Shown here: one piece after another, positions 1 through 7,740 of the stretch
How the letters are laid out: every line of letters begins with the position of its first letter
Numbering within the stretch: the first letter of the stretch is position 1
Source: a bacterium
GTDB lineage: Bacteria > Bacteroidota > Bacteroidia > Chitinophagales > Saprospiraceae
Direction: 5' to 3'
Length of the DNA: 52,260 nucleotides
Assembly (NCBI GenBank): GCA_024742755.1
Contig: JANSXW010000030.1
Span: forward strand, 1-52,260
The notes under the pieces: model-generated
Databases searched by the model: none
What the model saw: only the letters and a program-made list of their open reading frames with translations
Told to the model about the DNA's origin: nothing
Program-made: the position numbers and the translations under genes

Positions 1-179
1 AGACTATGTTTGGAGCTTGCTCCTATTGCAAACCAAGGACTTATGAACCCCGCTGAAATGCGGGGCAGGCTCTGGCGTTATCTTTTTTAGCTTATTTGGC
101 CCGCCAAACGCGCTAAAAAAGATTTAGCCAGAACCACAATTCCTTGACTTTCATGACGAACCCGCTCCAAACATAGTCT
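1..179. repeat. Imperfect 179-base inverted repeat (MITE-like or large cruciform)
   Basis: Bases 1-16 (AGACTATGTTTGGAGC) are the exact reverse complement of bases 164-179. Between them lie further inverted segments: 81-91 pairs perfectly with 112-122 (TCTTTTTTAGC), 68-75 pairs with 128-135 with one G-T, and 95-100 pairs with 103-108 at the centre. The whole stretch could fold as one long interrupted hairpin. No open reading frame is evident inside. Terminal inverted repeats with no coding capacity fit a miniature inverted-repeat element, but no flanking target duplication can be seen because the left end coincides with the window edge. A partly similar motif (AGACTATGTT) occurs at 26731. Confidence 0.6.
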
Positions 180-196
180 TAGCGTACTGAGCATTT

Positions 197-204
197 TACC
201 TTTG
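197..204 (+). promoter_or_regulatory. Possible -7 element upstream of the CAP-domain gene
   Basis: TACCTTTG matches the Bacteroidota -7 pattern TAnnTTTG exactly, but no TTTG lies about 20 bases upstream. It is about 94 bases before the next start codon. Weak evidence on its own. Confidence 0.25.
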
Positions 205-297
205 GGGGGAGCATTTGCTAAACAGCGCCCCCGGCACGTACAATAATACGTTTTTTCAACTCAGATGATCAAAAGGGCCATATCAAATTTTTATTAA

Positions 298-777
298 ATG
301 AAGACAACACTGCTTTTGCTTACCGCTATTTTGGCATTGCACTGCTCCACTTTAGATGCTCCTGTGGAGCCTTCCACCGCCCCCGGCTCTGCGCAAGCGA
401 TACTTGAAGCCGTCAATGACCTGCGCGCCCGGGGCTGCCGCTGTGGGCTGAAGCGTATGCCGCCCGTACCGCCTCTAGGCTGGGATAACCGCCTGGAGCA
501 AGCCGCCCAAAGGCATGCTGAGGATATGGCTCAGCGGGATTTTTTCAGCCATCAGGGATCAGATGGCAGCAAAGTCAGTACCCGTGCCCGGGAGGCAGGT
601 TTTGCCTGGCGGAATATCGGTGAAAACATTGCCTACAACTATCCGGATGCTGCTGCCGTGGTAGCGGGGTGGCAGGAAAGCACACCACACTGCAGGAATA
701 TGATGTCGGCGGATTTCAGACAAATGGGCGCTGCCGTTCAGGATGGGTACTGGGTGCAGGTGCTGGGGCGGGAGTAA
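298..777 (+). CDS. CAP-domain (SCP/PR-1-like) lipoprotein
   Basis: The product has 159 residues. It starts with a short hydrophobic signal ending in a lipobox-like LALHC, with Cys16 the likely lipidated residue, so it is probably anchored outside the cytoplasm. The rest is a single compact CAP domain: conserved His73 (QRHAEDMA), the FFSHQ segment around His85, the GENIA motif with Glu109, and the HCRNMMS...MGAA...YWVQVLG block containing His131. These are the usual cavity and core positions of bacterial CAP proteins, whose biochemical role is mostly unknown. The length suits a signal plus one domain. It converges on the histidine kinase that ends at 785, only 7 bases away. The family call is firm; no substrate or function can be inferred. 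Confidence 0.85.
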   Translation: MKTTLLLLTAILALHCSTLDAPVEPSTAPGSAQAILEAVNDLRARGCRCGLKRMPPVPPLGWDNRLEQAAQRHAEDMAQRDFFSHQGSDGSKVSTRAREAGFAWRNIGENIAYNYPDAAAVVAGWQESTPHCRNMMSADFRQMGAAVQDGYWVQVLGRE

Positions 778-784
778 GCCTGCC

Positions 785-1972
785 TTACCGGGGCAACTGA
801 ATGTAAAAAACGGTCCCTTTCCCGGGTTCGCTATCAACACGAATGGAGCCCCGGTGCTGTTCGACAATCCTTTGGCAAATCGACAGCCCCAGTCCGGACC
901 CTTCTATATCCGTCTGGCTGTGCAGCCTGATAAAGGGCTTGAAGATTTTGGGCAGGAACGCCTTGTCCATGCCAATGCCATTGTCTGCCACACTGAATAC
1001 CCAGTATGCCGCTTCCTGCTTTGCTTCCAGCCGGATCAAAGGGTCCTGATCAGAACGGTACTTCAGGCTGTTTTGGATGAAATTGCTGAAGAGCTGATAC
1101 AACCGGCTGTAGTCTCCTTTGATTACCGGCAGTGCGGAGAAGACCACCTTGCCGTTGACAGCGTTCATCTCACTGCGCAGCCCCCGTTCCACATCCTCTA
1201 TCAGGCGCTGCATATTCACATCCTGAAATTTGGCGGGCTGCTCCCTTATGCTTGCATCGGTGGATAAGTCCTTAATCAGTTGCTCCATCCTCCGGGCGGC
1301 CTGCATAATGAAGTCTACATACTCCTGCTGAGGCCCTGATAAAGGCCCAAGGCTCCGGAGCAACAGTTGCATGAAGCTCATAATATTGCGCAGGGGTGTT
1401 TTGAGATCGTGAGAAACAGCGTGCGTGTACTGCATCAGTTCCTGGTTCACTTTTCTCATTTCGGCCTGCTGCTCTTTGAGTTGGCGGGTCAGCCCGGTGA
1501 CCTCCTCCAGGGCAGCCCGTTGCGCCCTTAGCGAAAATAAAAGGTTCGAACTGTTGTCATTAGAGGGGAAGTCAGCCAGGTTGAGCTGTAGCTGATCCAT
1601 ATTCTCATCCGGGTTCAGCAGTAAGCTCCCCATGAAAAAGAGGGTTTGGCTGTCCCCTCTGAAGGCAGCAAACTCCCCTTTCAGCTGGGATTTTTTGCCC
1701 TTAATATCAAATATGATTACCGCCCCAATCAAATCCTGAAGCGCCTGATAAGACAACTCTACCTCATACGGGAAACGCAGACGCAGCACATCGCTTGCGG
1801 GCAAGGGATCGCCGTTCCAGTTTAACACTTTAGCCAGGCTGTTGCCAACATTGACGAGGTTGTTGTGCTCGTCCAGTGCAAAGAAAAAAGGGAAAAAACG
1901 ATTTAAAAACTTTATGCTTGCGACCATTTCTCCTCGGAGCCAGATTAATAACTTGGAAATGCCTCCTGCCAT
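785..1972 (-). CDS. H-NOX-associated (HNOBA) sensor histidine kinase
   Basis: A soluble-looking 395-residue kinase. Residues ~20-150 resemble the HNOBA domain, the PAS-like partner domain of H-NOX proteins: an FFPFFFALD start, then LFFMGSLLL and a DFPSNDNSSNLLFSLRAQR block matching the family's 'lsDiplHDatRDLvL' end. A coiled coil (~150-183) leads to HisKA with the phosphoacceptor His188 in SHDLKTP. The ATPase domain has an N box (FSNFIQNSLKY), G1 DNGIG at 330-334 and G2 GSGLGLS at 358-364, so it should be catalytically competent. No transmembrane segment is seen. It lies 101 bases downstream of the H-NOX gene on the same strand, so the heme protein probably controls this kinase. No response regulator is adjacent; the nearest receivers are near 51 kb. 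Met16 is an alternative start. Confidence 0.88.
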   Translation of the reverse strand: MAGGISKLLIWLRGEMVASIKFLNRFFPFFFALDEHNNLVNVGNSLAKVLNWNGDPLPASDVLRLRFPYEVELSYQALQDLIGAVIIFDIKGKKSQLKGEFAAFRGDSQTLFFMGSLLLNPDENMDQLQLNLADFPSNDNSSNLLFSLRAQRAALEEVTGLTRQLKEQQAEMRKVNQELMQYTHAVSHDLKTPLRNIMSFMQLLLRSLGPLSGPQQEYVDFIMQAARRMEQLIKDLSTDASIREQPAKFQDVNMQRLIEDVERGLRSEMNAVNGKVVFSALPVIKGDYSRLYQLFSNFIQNSLKYRSDQDPLIRLEAKQEAAYWVFSVADNGIGMDKAFLPKIFKPFIRLHSQTDIEGSGLGLSICQRIVEQHRGSIRVDSEPGKGTVFYIQLPR

Positions 1973-2073
1973 GTAAACGCCTGAGCGCTCCAGGCCTGTT
2001 CCGCCTGCTACAGCAAAAGCTTCAAAATGAGTGTTCTCCGGGAATGAGATATAAACCTTTCCCAGTCAATTTT

Positions 2074-2628
2074 TTACGCTTTAATGTCAATAATGAATAC
2101 TTCACAGATGGGCTCTTCGGTACAGGAGCCCGTATGCTTCACCTCCAGTGTGGCTTCAAAGTATCCTCCCAGCCCCTGCAGCATGCCAGTGACAAAAGAC
2201 GCTAACCCTTGGCGCTCGCTTCGGTAGTGCAGCTTTAATTGGTTTTCTCCCAGGCGTTCACACCGGAAAGACGGAGGCCTAAGCTCGGGGAAAACATGGC
2301 TCATGCCGGCATGCATGTGGTCCAGATTGGACAAAAAGGTATACAGGTCTCTTCCGGCAAGTTTCAACATGTCACCGTAGCCATGCACCGCGTTGTACTT
2401 AATCCAGTGGCGCCCAAACTCCATCAGCATGTCAGGTACAGATTGCCCGGCGTAGCTTGCTGCCTCCGCTACCATACGATGGGTTAGTTCATCCGGGTAA
2501 GACTGCAGGTTGACGAAGATGTCGTCTTCCAGTTCTATACCCTTGCAGACCGCCTGCCAGCCTGATAGCCCATACCGCTGAATAATGGCATCCTTGATCA
2601 CTTTATTTACTAGTCCATACATACACAT
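2074..2628 (-). CDS. H-NOX heme gas-sensor protein
   Basis: This 184-residue stand-alone H-NOX (heme nitric oxide/oxygen binding) domain is at the family's normal length. It has the MYGLVNK start, the proximal heme ligand His106 in LDHMHAGM, and the porphyrin-binding YxSxR motif as Tyr135-Ser137-Arg139 (YRSER). By eye alignment to the Thermoanaerobacter protein, the position of the distal Tyr140 is Ser144 here. In this family, absence of the distal tyrosine goes with NO binding and exclusion of O2, so an NO sensor is inferred. The downstream kinase carries an HNOBA domain, the expected partner. ATG codons at 2628 and 2622 are both possible starts; many homologues start at the second. Confidence 0.9.
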   Translation of the reverse strand: MCMYGLVNKVIKDAIIQRYGLSGWQAVCKGIELEDDIFVNLQSYPDELTHRMVAEAASYAGQSVPDMLMEFGRHWIKYNAVHGYGDMLKLAGRDLYTFLSNLDHMHAGMSHVFPELRPPSFRCERLGENQLKLHYRSERQGLASFVTGMLQGLGGYFEATLEVKHTGSCTEEPICEVFIIDIKA

Positions 2629-2707
2629 AAAAAAAGTGATAATTTATCAGAATGCAGCGATTTCCGCAGGCAATCAGCTACCCCCTTGTGTAGCTACGGC
2701 AGATTAA

Positions 2708-3655
2708 TCAAATGGGCAGCTGACTGATTTTTGCCACCAGCACTCTAGCGTGGGCTTCCATTACCTCATGCGAAAGCCCGGCTGTATGGGGTGTGAGAAT
2801 GACATTTGGAGCTTGCCGCAGGTACTGAAAAGGAGCGGGGAGGCTATGCAGCTCCAAAACGTTGAAAGCCTGCTCTTCGTACTCCAGCACATCGAGCGCA
2901 GCGCCCAGTACCTTTCCGGACTGCAACTGCCTGACCAGGGCTGCGGTATCCAGCACCAGCCCGCGGGCGGTATTGAGCAGATAGAATGGCCTGGCGAAAC
3001 CAGTGAGCAGCTTTTCATTGATAAAGTAATGGTTAGCTGCATCGTAAGGGATGTGCACGGTGATAATGTCGGCTTCCTCTTGCAATTGTGCCAGGTTGAC
3101 TTCTGCTACCAGGTCATTTCCAAATCCGCGCTTATACTTATCATAAGCCATCAACCGGCATCCAAACCCGGAGAGGCGCTGAGCCACAGCTGATCCGATA
3201 TTGCCATAACCGATAATGCCAACGGTGCGGTGGCGCAGCTCAAAGCTTTGGTTGCTTTTGCGATCCCAGATGCCCTGCTGTATTTCGCGGTGCGCTTTAT
3301 TGATGTGGTTGAGCAGCCCCAGCATCATCCCCATAGTCTGTTCTGCAACGGTATCCCGGCTGCCCTCCGGCGAGTTCAGCACAGTTATGCCCCGGCTTTC
3401 GGCGTAAGCCACATCCACATGCTCCAGCCCGATGCCCATACGAGCGATGAATTGCAACCTGGGGCAGGCTTCCAAAAAAGCACGGTCCAGCGTAAACCGG
3501 CTCCTAAGGATAAGCCCTGTGGCATTTTGCAAGTCTTCCCGCAGGCTTTCAAAGGATTCCGTATAAGCGGCACGCACCTCATAACCCGCTCTGCTGAGCT
3601 GATCAGGTAAATAAGGGTGCGGTTTGTCCAAACAGATAATCAGACCGGTCGGCAT
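2708..3655 (-). CDS. D-2-hydroxyacid dehydrogenase (phosphoglycerate dehydrogenase-like)
   Basis: A 315-residue NAD-dependent dehydrogenase of the D-isomer-specific family. The sequence shows the nucleotide-binding GYGNIGSAVAQRL motif, the substrate-binding arginine in NTARGLVLD, an acidic position in LEYEEQ, and the catalytic histidine in LTPHTAGLS. The typical product converts a 2-oxoacid to a D-2-hydroxyacid or oxidises 3-phosphoglycerate. The C-terminal ACT regulatory domain of SerA is absent, so it is not assigned as serA. The start at 3655 (MPTGLIICLD) was chosen because the longer frame would overlap the divergent lactonase gene and adds no conserved sequence. A possible -7 box (TACCTTTG) lies at 3705-3698 on the minus strand, inside the start of that lactonase gene. 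The substrate cannot be told from sequence. Confidence 0.85.
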   Translation of the reverse strand: MPTGLIICLDKPHPYLPDQLSRAGYEVRAAYTESFESLREDLQNATGLILRSRFTLDRAFLEACPRLQFIARMGIGLEHVDVAYAESRGITVLNSPEGSRDTVAEQTMGMMLGLLNHINKAHREIQQGIWDRKSNQSFELRHRTVGIIGYGNIGSAVAQRLSGFGCRLMAYDKYKRGFGNDLVAEVNLAQLQEEADIITVHIPYDAANHYFINEKLLTGFARPFYLLNTARGLVLDTAALVRQLQSGKVLGAALDVLEYEEQAFNVLELHSLPAPFQYLRQAPNVILTPHTAGLSHEVMEAHARVLVAKISQLPI

Positions 3656-3693
3656 TTGTAAAAAAAGCTTTAGATTGAGTGCAAACGAAAAAC

Positions 3694-4863
3694 ATGACAA
3701 AGGTATACTTTCTACTCGTACTGATTTTAGGAATCAACGCTTGCACCATGAAGGAATCCTCTGACCAATCCTCCGCTACTGAAGCTTCTCCTTCGACGCT
3801 GCTGATGATCGGCACCTACACGCAGAAGCTGGGGCACGTGGATGGCAAGGCAGCCGGTATTTACACCCTGGCTCCGGCCGGAGACAGCCTTTTTGCCCGT
3901 GCTCACACCACAACAGGCATTGAGAACCCTTCCTACCTGACGATTGATACCGCCGAACGCCTGCTCTACGCCGCCAGCGAGGTGCCCGGCGGAACCGACA
4001 GCAGCGGCTACATTTACAGCTATAAAATAGGCCCGGAAGGTGGGCTCACCTACCTCAACCGTCAGCCTTCCTATGGCTTTGCCCCCTGCTACGTCAGCAT
4101 CAGCAATGATGGCCAGTTTGTGATGGCAGCGAATTATGTAGGCGGGACGGTGGCCGTATACCCCCGCAAGGAGGATGGCAGCCTGGGCGAGGCGACGGAT
4201 CAGCAGACCTTTGCCGGGTCCGGCCCGCATGAGCAGCAGGAGGCTTCTCACCCGCATTGTATCATGCAGGCTCCGAAGGGGCCCTGGGTATATATTGCGG
4301 ATAAAGGCACCGACCGGGTGATGAGCTTCCGGCTAACAGCCAAAGGGTTGCTCCAACCAACGGAACAGCAGTTTGTGCAGACCGCTCCCGGGGCGGGCCC
4401 CAGGCATTTGGCTTTTCACCCTACCCTGCCGGTAGCCTACCTGATTAATGAAATCAACAACACGGTGGACGTATTCCAAATGGAAAAAACCACCGGCGCT
4501 TTGTCCTCCATCCAAACGCTGACGACACTGCCTGAGGACTTCACGGATTTCAGTGCCTGCGCTGACATCCACGTCAGCCCGGATGGCCGCCACCTTTACG
4601 CTTCCAACCGCGGGCACAACAGCCTGGCTATTTACCGCATTCAGGCCGAAAGCGGACAACTGGAAAGCTTGGGCTGGGTGCCCACAAAGGGCGATTTCCC
4701 CCGCAATTTCATGATCACAGAGGATGGACGTCAGGTGTTGGTCGCCAATCAGAACAGCGACAACATCGTCATCTTTGACCGCAACCCGGCGTCCGGACAA
4801 CTTACTCAACAGGGCGCGATCAGCTGCCCCACACCGGTCTGCATAAAATCCGTTGAACTATGA
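3694..4863 (+). CDS. Lactonase family beta-propeller lipoprotein (6-phosphogluconolactonase-like)
   Basis: 389 residues. The first 16 (MTKVYFLLVLILGINA) form a lipoprotein signal with Cys17 as lipidation site, which decides for the ATG at 3694 over an upstream GTG at 3679. The mature part is a seven-bladed propeller of the Pgl/YbhE lactonase type: MIGTYTQ start, GIENPSYLTI, SHPHCIMQ, GPRHLAFHP, DIHVSPDGRHLYASNRGHNSLAIY and a NFMITEDGRQVLVANQNSDNI block. Cytoplasmic members hydrolyse 6-phosphogluconolactone. An exported lipoprotein version more likely acts on another lactone, or only shares the fold. Its stop overlaps the next start as ATGA (4860-4863), which implies translational coupling to the kinase-like gene. 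Confidence 0.85.
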   Translation: MTKVYFLLVLILGINACTMKESSDQSSATEASPSTLLMIGTYTQKLGHVDGKAAGIYTLAPAGDSLFARAHTTTGIENPSYLTIDTAERLLYAASEVPGGTDSSGYIYSYKIGPEGGLTYLNRQPSYGFAPCYVSISNDGQFVMAANYVGGTVAVYPRKEDGSLGEATDQQTFAGSGPHEQQEASHPHCIMQAPKGPWVYIADKGTDRVMSFRLTAKGLLQPTEQQFVQTAPGAGPRHLAFHPTLPVAYLINEINNTVDVFQMEKTTGALSSIQTLTTLPEDFTDFSACADIHVSPDGRHLYASNRGHNSLAIYRIQAESGQLESLGWVPTKGDFPRNFMITEDGRQVLVANQNSDNIVIFDRNPASGQLTQQGAISCPTPVCIKSVEL

Positions 4864-5924
4864 AAGGTAATATCCCTTCCAGAAAGAAGGTCATGATCAG
4901 CGTCAAGCGCCCCTTCATGAACTACCTTAGGAAAAATAACCGTACGGCTAATCTGCCCATGCAGTACGAAGACCTCCTGCGCTATGAGTCTTCCATCCCC
5001 CTGCTTGATCAGGAAGGCAACGATACGCTTTGGGAAACGGTATACTACTCTCAGTCCGACTTTGAGGATGTCAACCAGGCTATGAAACTGATCTACGCCC
5101 TGCTCAAAACCGATGGGGACGTGGAAGTGCTCGACCACCTGACTGTAGCCCGTATCGACTTCTGTACTTTTGGGAATACCAAGCCTTTCCGGGTGCGCAT
5201 CATCAACCGGTTGAATGACAACTACGACCATTTTTACATTAAAAAAGCGGATGCTTCCCGGGTGTACGGGCTGGAGCTGGAATGGCTGCTTTCGCCCAAC
5301 CACGTCACCTACCTGATAGATGGCGCCACACTGATTGAAGAGCACGTAGCCGGCATACCCGGTGATGACTTCATGAAGCACAATCTGGACGACACTACCT
5401 TCAATCAAATCCGTATTGCCAAGGAGTTCATTAAGTTTAATGAGCGTTGCTTTGTAAGGTTGCTGGGAGATATGCGGGCTTACAACTACGTCATCGCTAT
5501 CACTCCCGATATTGAAGGCTCTCAGTACCGTATGCGCCCTATTGACTTTGATCAGCAGTCTTTTGAGGGACGAAAGGGGTTTTACCTGCCTCAGTATTTC
5601 CGGGAAAACGACCCCATCATCTACCTGGGCATGCAGCACATGACTTCGGAAACCGTCAAGCAGTATCAGCTGGAAGAGCGCAGCCTGATCGCAGGGCGGG
5701 TCAAGACCTCACAAAAACAATTCAAGGCACTGATGGACGTTATGATGAAGGATGAGATTTCAACCCCGGAGAAAACGCGGGAACTGGCAGATGGGCTGGC
5801 GCACCACCACAAAAACAGACGCTTTGAGGATTGCCGTACGATGGGAGAAGTGGTCTTGACTAATATTCAGCTGTTGCTCGAGAAAGACTTCAAACAAAGC
5901 ATTCTGCTAAAGCCCGGAAACTAA
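4860..5924 (+). CDS. Uncharacterised protein with kinase-like (APH/choline-kinase-type) motifs
   Basis: 354 residues, no signal peptide or membrane segment, not recognised by name. The middle carries motifs in the order expected of a protein-kinase-like fold: FYIKKAD (possible beta-3 lysine, ~residues 130-136), a following acidic helix GLELEWLL, a hinge-like LIEEHVAGIPGDDF, then RLLGDMRAYNYVI (resembling the catalytic loop D...N) and MRPIDFDQQSF (resembling the metal-binding DFG/DFD). This is motif reading only, with no alignment behind it; the catalytic Asp and Asn positions are proposals. The C-terminal third is helical and charged. Translation is probably coupled to the upstream lactonase through the ATGA overlap, suggesting a joint role, perhaps with a sugar-like substrate. 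It could equally be an inactive pseudokinase or an unrelated fold. Confidence 0.7.
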   Translation: MKGNIPSRKKVMISVKRPFMNYLRKNNRTANLPMQYEDLLRYESSIPLLDQEGNDTLWETVYYSQSDFEDVNQAMKLIYALLKTDGDVEVLDHLTVARIDFCTFGNTKPFRVRIINRLNDNYDHFYIKKADASRVYGLELEWLLSPNHVTYLIDGATLIEEHVAGIPGDDFMKHNLDDTTFNQIRIAKEFIKFNERCFVRLLGDMRAYNYVIAITPDIEGSQYRMRPIDFDQQSFEGRKGFYLPQYFRENDPIIYLGMQHMTSETVKQYQLEERSLIAGRVKTSQKQFKALMDVMMKDEISTPEKTRELADGLAHHHKNRRFEDCRTMGEVVLTNIQLLLEKDFKQSILLKPGN

Positions 5925-5959
5925 AAAACCTCCCTCCTTTGAACTTCAGAGGAGAGAGG
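5923..5959 (-). terminator. Hairpin with T-run on the minus strand, no matching gene
   Basis: 5929-5938 pairs with 5950-5959 (10 bp with one mismatch). Six A residues at 5923-5928 become a T-run after the hairpin when read on the minus strand. No minus-strand gene ends here; on the plus strand it sits just after the kinase-like gene but lacks a T-run. Function uncertain. Confidence 0.35.
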
Positions 5960-6071
5960 CTATCCCAAAAACCGATTATATATGTCAAAATTCCCAATTT
6001 ATATTGAATAATAAAAATTTCTATCCGATTAATTCTGTATTTATTTCAAAACGAGCTAATTCTGTTGCGTT

Positions 6072-7193
6072 ATGGATGGGCTGAATGCGGTTGAAATGAA
6101 GCGTTACGCCCGGCACCTGGCGATTCCGGGATTTGGGCCGGAAGGGCAGGCACGGCTGAAGCAAAGCCGGGTACTGGTGATCGGAGCAGGCGGGCTGGGC
6201 AGTCCGGTACTGCTGTATCTGGCGGCAGCGGGCATCGGGCACCTCACCATCGTCGATTTTGACCGGGTGGAAATGAGCAACTTGCAGCGGCAGGTCCTTT
6301 TTACAGAAGCGGATCTGGGACAGCCCAAGGCGGATGCTGCAGCGGACCGCCTGCGCAGGCTGAACCCGCAGATTAATATCAGCGCGATCGTTGCCCCCTT
6401 TTCCAGCGAGAATGCCCGTGAGCTGGTCCGTCAGGCCGACCTGGTCATCGACGGTACCGATAACTTCCCCACCCGCTACCTGAGCAACGATGCCTGTGTA
6501 CTGGAAGGCAAGCCCCTGGTATACGGCAGCATTTACCGGTTTGAAGGGCAGGTATCCGTCTTCAACCTGTTGCGGGAAGATGGCAGCCGGGGCCCCAACT
6601 ACCGGGATATTTTCCCCACTCCTCCCCCGCCCGAACTGGTCCCCAACTGCGCCGAAGGAGGCGTGCTGGGCGTACTGCCCGGCATTATCGGCAGCATGCA
6701 GGCGAATGAAGCCATTAAAGTGCTGGCACAGGTTGGGGAGCCGTTGGATGGCAAACTCTATCTTTTTGATGCGGCTACCCTTCTGTCCCGGACGATTACA
6801 ATTGTGAAAAACCCAGAGGTGCAAATCGGGCAATTAATTGATTACGATCAGTTTTGCAATCCTGCTCCTGCAAGACCACTGCCATCTGTCACTGTAAGGG
6901 AACTGGCAAAATGGCGTCAGCAGGGCAAGCCTCACCAACTGATAGACGTGCGGGAGCCCTACGAGTACGAAATCGCCAATCTGGGCGGGCAGTTGATACC
7001 GATGGCTGAACTTTCCGGGCGTAGCAGCGAGCTTTCTAAGGAAACGCCTGTGGTCCTGCATTGCCGGAGCGGACAGCGGTCGGCACGGGCGTTAAGGCAA
7101 TTGCAGGAGGCTGGCTTTCAAAACCTTTACAATTTGGAAGGCGGCATCTTGGCCTGGGCTGAAGCCATCGATCAGCAGATGACAACTTATTGA
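6072..7193 (+). CDS. MoeB/ThiF-type adenylyltransferase fused to rhodanese
   Basis: 373 residues. Residues ~5-245 are an E1-like adenylating domain with nucleotide loop GAGGLGSPVL, DNLQRQ-type motif (SNLQRQVLF), DGTDNFPTRY and the catalytic cysteine in NCAEGG (Cys193). Residues ~275-370 are a rhodanese domain with the active-site loop CRSGQRS (Cys331). Such fusions activate the C-terminus of a small ubiquitin-like sulfur carrier (MoaD/ThiS type) and pass it sulfur. The four zinc-binding cysteines of MoeB/ThiF are missing: the usual GPCYRCLFP reads GPNYRDIFP here, and the second CxxC region reads KNPEVQIG. No molybdopterin or thiamine genes are adjacent, so the partner carrier is unknown. The stop faces the reductase gene 14 bases away. 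Confidence 0.88.
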   Translation: MDGLNAVEMKRYARHLAIPGFGPEGQARLKQSRVLVIGAGGLGSPVLLYLAAAGIGHLTIVDFDRVEMSNLQRQVLFTEADLGQPKADAAADRLRRLNPQINISAIVAPFSSENARELVRQADLVIDGTDNFPTRYLSNDACVLEGKPLVYGSIYRFEGQVSVFNLLREDGSRGPNYRDIFPTPPPPELVPNCAEGGVLGVLPGIIGSMQANEAIKVLAQVGEPLDGKLYLFDAATLLSRTITIVKNPEVQIGQLIDYDQFCNPAPARPLPSVTVRELAKWRQQGKPHQLIDVREPYEYEIANLGGQLIPMAELSGRSSELSKETPVVLHCRSGQRSARALRQLQEAGFQNLYNLEGGILAWAEAIDQQMTTY

Positions 7194-7207
7194 TGTTTCC
7201 ACCCCTG

Positions 7208-7738
7208 TCAGTCGGCTTCGAGCCGGTATCGCAACCGGACCGCTCCATTGCTGTAGGACTTCGAATCAAGGAGTTCCACCATCGTCTCCGGAATGCCGCC
7301 CGGGAACAAAGGAATCCCCTCCCCCAGGAAAACGGGCATCAGGAATAAGGTGAATTCATCCACCAACTGCTCCTTCATCAGGGCTTTGATGATTTGGGCG
7401 CCGCCGTCACAGTAAATGTCTTTCCCGGGCTTGGCCTTGAGCTCCCGGGCCAGTTCCACGACATCGCCTTTGTGGAAAACGATGCCGGGCTGATCGGGCA
7501 TATCCTGACGAGTCACTACGTAGCAATGCGGGTATTGCCCGGCCGCAGGGAAGTTCCCCGCCAGGTCCATGACCACATCATAAGTCCGCCGCCCAACGAG
7601 ATAAGTATCTACTGATTCCGAAAATTCAGCATGGCCAAAGTCTTCCCCTTCGAAGCGGGAGAGAAAACTCAGGTCGTCGCCGGGACCGGCGATGTAGCCA
7701 TCGAGGCTGAGGGCGATGAAAAGTTTTATTTTGCGCAT
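7208..7738 (-). CDS. Dihydrofolate reductase / RibD C-terminal family protein
   Basis: 176 residues, the usual size of a stand-alone RibD-C/DHFR-like domain. Visible signs are the opening IKLFIALSLDGYIAG, LVGRRTYDVV, HCYVVTR, the glycine-rich nucleotide site DIYCDGGAQII and DEFTLFLMPVFLGEG. Family members are NADPH-dependent reductases, many of unknown substrate; this is unlikely to be the main DHFR because it is closer to the YyaP/YwjB type. ATG at 7738 lies 2 bases after the stop of the saccharopine-dehydrogenase-like gene, so the two are probably co-transcribed and translationally coupled. A TTG at 7744 is an alternative start. Confidence 0.82.
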   Translation of the reverse strand: MRKIKLFIALSLDGYIAGPGDDLSFLSRFEGEDFGHAEFSESVDTYLVGRRTYDVVMDLAGNFPAAGQYPHCYVVTRQDMPDQPGIVFHKGDVVELARELKAKPGKDIYCDGGAQIIKALMKEQLVDEFTLFLMPVFLGEGIPLFPGGIPETMVELLDSKSYSNGAVRLRYRLEAD

Positions 7739-7740
7739 GG

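Noticed and set aside
743..1267. Plus-strand frame of 174 codons opposite the H-NOX kinase
   Set aside because: It mirrors the histidine kinase on the other strand and shows no family motif of its own.
4806..5639. Minus-strand frame of 277 codons opposite the kinase-like gene
   Set aside because: Lies entirely across the coupled lactonase and kinase-like genes; no domain or signal seen, so a shadow frame.
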